Shown here: positions 61,081 through 64,000 of the stretch, piece by piece | How the letters are laid out: each line of letters begins with the position of its first letter | Numbering within the stretch: the first letter of the stretch is position 1 | Assembly: GCA_963921345.3 (NCBI GenBank) | Contig: CAWUFE020000002.1 | Coordinates: 310,001-374,000 of the forward strand | DNA: 64,000 nt | DNA from: Hoeflea_A sp963921345 | Lineage (GTDB): Bacteria; Pseudomonadota; Alphaproteobacteria; Rhizobiales; Rhizobiaceae | Direction: 5' to 3' | The notes under the pieces: generated by a model | What the model was told of the DNA's origin: nothing | What the model saw: only the letters and a program-made list of their open reading frames with translations | The model's database searches: none | Made by a program: the position numbers and the translations under genes

Positions 61081-62320
61081 TTGACATTCAACGTCGACGG
61101 CAATCTGAACACGGTCCTTCTCTTCGTCCTCGGCGTCGTCGTGGCGACGCTCGTCTTTGCCCGGCTGGCCAATCCCGATCGACTGCTCGACCGGGTGATC
61201 TACGGGTTCATTCTGCTCGTCCTGCTGGTCGCCTATGCGATCTGGCGCAGCACCGAGACCTTGCCGCCTTTCGAATTGTCGGCGCGGGCGATCTGGCCCT
61301 ATGTCTTTTACACCTTCGAAATGATCGCCATCCTGTCCGGCATCGGCTACGTCCTGATCCTGACGCGAACGACGGACTGGTCGGCGGAGGCCGATGCGGC
61401 CGAGCGGGAACTCGAGCGGAGTGGACGATATCCAGCCGTCGACGTCTTCATATGCACCTATGACGAACCGCTGAACGTGTTGGAGAAATCCATCGTCGCG
61501 GCACGATCGATGAGCTATCCGCGCTTCACCGTCCATGTCTGCGACGACACCGGCCGGCCGGAGGTGCGCGATTATTGCAGCAAGCTCGGCGTCCGCTATC
61601 TGACGCGCCCGGACAATTTCCAGGCCAAGGCCGGGAATCTGAACAACGCGCTCAGATACACCAATCTGCGCGCGGCGCCATCCGATCTAATCATGGTCCT
61701 GGACGCCGATTTCGCGCCCGAAGAGAGGTTCCTCGACCGCGTGGTCGGTCTGTTCAGGGATCCGAGAATCGGCATCGTCCAGACACCGCAATTCTTCTAC
61801 AATTCCGATCCGCTGCAGCACAATCTCGGGATCAACCGGGTCTTCACCGACGAACAGCGGGTGTTTTTCGACAAGGCGCAGCCCTCCAAGGATGTCGACG
61901 GCTGCGCGTTTTGCGTCGGCACCAGCTTTGTCGCGCGGCGGTCGGCGATCAACGCCATCGGCGGCTTTCCCGGCGACGTCATCACCGAGGATCTGTGGCT
62001 GACCTACCGGCTCATGGAAAACGGCTACGTCACCCGCTGGCTGAACGAAAAACTGAGCGTCGGCCTGTCGGCGGAAGGCATTGCCGAATACATCACCCAG
62101 CGGACACGCTGGTGCCACGGCACCTTTCAGATCGCGATGCTGAAGAACGGGCCGCTTTTGGGCGGCAGGTATACGCCACTTCAGCGCCTGCATTTCCTGC
62201 ACGGCATCCTGCACTGGCTGAGCAAGCCCTATCTCATCTGCATATTGCTGGCGCCGACGGTGTTCTGGCTGTTCGGCGTGCCGGCGATTCAGGCCGATGA
62301 ACTCCTGTTCCTCAAATATC
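61081..62320 (+). pseudogene. bgsA: Cellulose-synthase-like family-2 glycosyltransferase, BgsA-like, 3' end missing
   Basis: Native sequence covers about 413 codons from TTG 61081. It has two or three N-terminal helices (about 10-30, 38-57, 70-94), the GT2 catalytic domain with CDDTG (Asp155/156), LDADF (208-210), TEDLW (302-306) and QRTRW (340-344), and the first part of the next membrane region to DELLFLKY (413). Full-length relatives run to about 650-700 residues with more helices and a C-terminal tail. From about 62320 the frame stays open to 63105 but reads the antisense of a phzF gene, so those residues are not glycosyltransferase. The catalytic site is complete but the export channel is not. 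Confidence 0.85.
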
Positions 62321-62323
62321 GAC
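62317..62323. other. Rearrangement junction joining bgsA and phzF tail to tail
   Basis: Left of this point the plus strand reads glycosyltransferase (LLFLKY); right of it the minus strand reads PhzF (EMGRPS). Both genes lose homology at the same few bases. A deletion or inversion, or an assembly join, is the only explanation. Confidence 0.8.
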
Positions 62324-63138
62324 GGCCGTCCCATTTCGACGCCCTGTTCGATCAGCAGCGCGTGACGGCCGTCAAGCAGTTCGTCGAACATGTGAACGGC
62401 GCCGGAAAAAGCCGCGACTGCCGATCCCGTGGCCGGATCCTCCGGAATGCCGACATGCGGTGCGAACATGCGGGCGTGGAAACTCGCCTCGTGGGAGACC
62501 CCGCCGCGGCAGTAGACGAAGGCATCGACCAGCTGGCCGTCGGCCATCGGCGCCAGCTGTTCCCAGCGCGCCGCGTCGCAGCGCGCCTTGGCGGCGATCG
62601 ACAGATCGTGCACCGGCACCATCATGAACGGCACGCCGGCGTTCCAGATCGAGATGTGGTGGTTTTCGAAGCCGATCTCGTGCGGTTCGAGCCCCAGCGC
62701 CACGGCGACCGCCTCCTTGCTGACGTCCGCATGGACAGGACTGGCGAGCCGCGGCAGGTCGAACTCGGCAAAAGCCGGCTGGCCGGACTGCAGCTTTGCA
62801 ACGGTACGCACCGGACCGACGCCCTCTTCAAGGACATTCATCAGGTCCATGTCGACACCCTCGCCGCCGGTCTTGCGTTCGGCAAGCGCCACCGCCGAGC
62901 CCACCGTGGGATGGCCGGCGAACGGCAATTCCCTCCCCGGCGTGAAAATACGCAGCCGCGCGCCGTGGGCCGGGTTGTCGGCCGGCAGGATGAACACCGT
63001 TTCCGACAGGTTGAACTCGCCGGCGATCTTCTGCATGCGTTCGTCCGAGAGCCCTTCCGCATCGAACACCACCGCCAACGGATTGCCGGCCAGTCGGTCG
63101 GCTGAAAAGACGTCGTAGATGGCGTAGCTGCGCGGCAT
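62320..63138 (-). pseudogene. PhzF-family isomerase, 3' end missing
   Basis: From ATG 63138 (MPRSYAIYDVFS; GGAGG 7-8 nt upstream) about 273 native codons run to EQGVEMGRPS. They include the PhzF fold marks ADRLAGNPLAVVFDA, the catalytic glutamate region EFNLSETVFIL, RIFTPGRELPFAGHPTVGSA in the N-half, and GIPEDPATGSAVAAF in the C-half. PhzF proteins are usually 260-300 residues, so only about the last strand or helix is lost. The frame stays open on to 61687 through the antisense of bgsA, giving a hybrid of about 480 codons. The family isomerises small metabolites (DHHA in phenazine synthesis), but most members have unknown substrates. It may keep some function. Confidence 0.82.
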
Positions 63139-63244
63139 GGGCAGTCCTCCGGATGGCAGGGGTCGCGGCGGCACAATTACATGGCCGAAACCGCACCGAC
63201 AACGGAAAAATGACCGGACAATCCGCGCCAGAGCGTGGCGCCGG

Positions 63245-64000
63245 TCAGACCATGTCCAGCGTGATCACGACCGGACAATGGTCCGAAGCTTTCGGCCGGT
63301 CCCAGCCGGTGCGCGGATAGCGCTGCACGTCCTGCCCCTCGGGAAACAACGTCCGGTAGGGCTGTCCGCGCCGGATGATTTCCGGCATCTGCCTGGCGTT
63401 GCGCGCGGCTAGCGACTGCGATAGCAGCAGATAATCGAGCTGGCACAAATGCCGCTCCTCCGGCCCGCGGGTGTGGAACAGCGTCCAGCGGTCGAGTTCG
63501 GAACGCCGCCGCACGACGTTTTCGGCGAACCCGTCCGCGGTGAAGACGTCGACCGCGCTGGCCGCTTCGGTACGCGCTTCGAAGGAATAGCCGTTGATCC
63601 GGTCGCCTTCGATCACCACCCGCTCCTGATAGTCGTTGAGGTCGCCGCAGATCGCCCAGCGCTTGTTCGCAGCCTTGCCCTTGCCGAATCGTTCTTCGAT
63701 GATATGGCGCACCGCGCGCGCCTCCGCCGCCCGCACTGGCATCGTCGCGGTTCGGCCGTCCATGCCGTTGCGCGGAGAGCCCATGGACTTGAAGTGGGTT
63801 ACGTAGAGCGTCAGCGGCCGCCCGCCGACCCGGACGTCGATTTCCAGGCAGTCGCGGCGGAAGATGCGGTCCTGCGGCTGGTTGGTCTCGGCGATCGCCT
63901 CGTCGTGCAATCCGAGATCCCCGTAGGTCAGATGGGCATGGCTCTGCATGCGCTGAAACTCGATCGCCTGACCGTCGCGCGTTTCCTCGCGCATCATCAC
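63245..64000 (-). CDS. Endonuclease/exonuclease/phosphatase-family protein (C-terminal part)
   Basis: The visible 251 residues lack the start, which lies beyond the window. EEP marks are YVTHFKSMGS, AICGDLNDYQERVV (the metal-site Asp-x-Asn), LCQLDYLLLSQSL and KASDHCPVVITLDMV (the catalytic Asp-His near the end). Members cleave phosphodiester or phosphomonoester bonds in nucleic acids or lipids. No targeting information is visible because the N-terminus is missing. The nearest gene in the same direction is the broken phzF, 106 bp downstream. Confidence 0.9.
   Translation of the reverse strand: MMMREETRDGQAIEFQRMQSHAHLTYGDLGLHDEAIAETNQPQDRIFRRDCLEIDVRVGGRPLTLYVTHFKSMGSPRNGMDGRTATMPVRAAEARAVRHIIEERFGKGKAANKRWAICGDLNDYQERVVIEGDRINGYSFEARTEAASAVDVFTADGFAENVVRRRSELDRWTLFHTRGPEERHLCQLDYLLLSQSLAARNARQMPEIIRRGQPYRTLFPEGQDVQRYPRTGWDRPKASDHCPVVITLDMV

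Noticed and set aside
62321..63105. C-terminal 260 residues of the 674-codon glycosyltransferase frame
   Set aside because: They are the antisense of phzF, rich in Arg/His/Gln with no membrane helices, unlike any cellulose-synthase C-terminus.
61687..63174. A 495-codon minus-strand open frame that could be taken as one protein
   Set aside because: Only its first 273 codons after the true start are PhzF; the rest is the antisense of the glycosyltransferase gene. Treated as a truncated phzF instead.

Overview
The window is a GC-rich (roughly 60 percent), gene-dense chromosomal segment. It looks like an alphaproteobacterium, most likely of the order Hyphomicrobiales (Rhizobiales). Support comes from the overall coding style, a remnant of a Rhizobiales-type outer-membrane porin, a BgsB/BgsA-like beta-glucan synthase pair of the kind known from Sinorhizobium, and the large number of solute importers (ABC peptide, ABC branched-chain, TRAP, DMT, MFS). 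There is no rRNA, phage or CRISPR; one tRNA-Lys and one complete insertion sequence are present.

Layout. (1) 1-7.4 kb, minus strand: an operon resembling polyprenyl-phosphate pentose (decaprenyl-phosphoryl-arabinose type) synthesis. It holds a HAD-UbiA fusion, a DprE1-like FAD oxidase, a small DMT/SMR-like membrane protein, an extended SDR, a class III aminotransferase and a membrane protein cut by the window edge. The HAD-UbiA gene is split by an IS1595-type element with perfect 26-bp ends and an 8-bp target duplication; the DprE1-like gene and the transposase each carry a frameshift. (2) 7.5-16.6 kb: an amidohydrolase translationally coupled to a COG0523 GTPase, a divergent LysR regulator, and a five-gene Dpp/Opp-type peptide ABC importer. 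(3) 16.6-24 kb: LysR/EamA divergent pair with a long inverted repeat, a DUF2975/XRE pair, a lipoprotein, a large MscS-family channel, a small exported protein and a DUF924 protein. (4) 24.2-37 kb, minus strand: tetR-ivd-mccB-mccA and acyl-CoA ligase-livG-livH-livM-binding protein-livF. Both operons have the same TetR-like operator about 90-100 bp before their first start codon.

(5) 37.3-46.2 kb: an enolase-superfamily enzyme, an unknown membrane protein, a fumarylacetoacetate-hydrolase-family enzyme, and a tightly packed operon of P-type H+-ATPase, PPK2, GST and creatininase-like genes. (6) 46.3-50.7 kb: a TRAP transporter divergent from an isocitrate/isopropylmalate-family dehydrogenase across a palindromic operator. 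(7) 50.7-55.3 kb: an ATP-grasp ligase, an MBL-fold hydrolase, an EamA exporter and an MHS-type MFS transporter. (8) 55.5-59.3 kb: a decayed region with a porin pseudogene bearing at least four frameshifts, scrambled remnants of a paralogue of the neighbouring 463-residue unknown protein, and tRNA-Lys(CUU). (9) 59.7-64 kb: bgsB, then a bgsA gene whose 3' third is missing and which is joined tail-to-tail to a phzF gene also lacking its 3' end, then an exo/endonuclease-phosphatase family gene cut by the window edge.

Two themes stand out. First, several cell-surface loci (polyprenyl-pentose operon, porin, beta-glucan synthase) are broken while metabolic and transport genes around them are intact, which argues for envelope gene decay rather than poor sequence. 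Second, the three binding-protein-dependent importer operons each have a stem-loop directly after the binding-protein gene.
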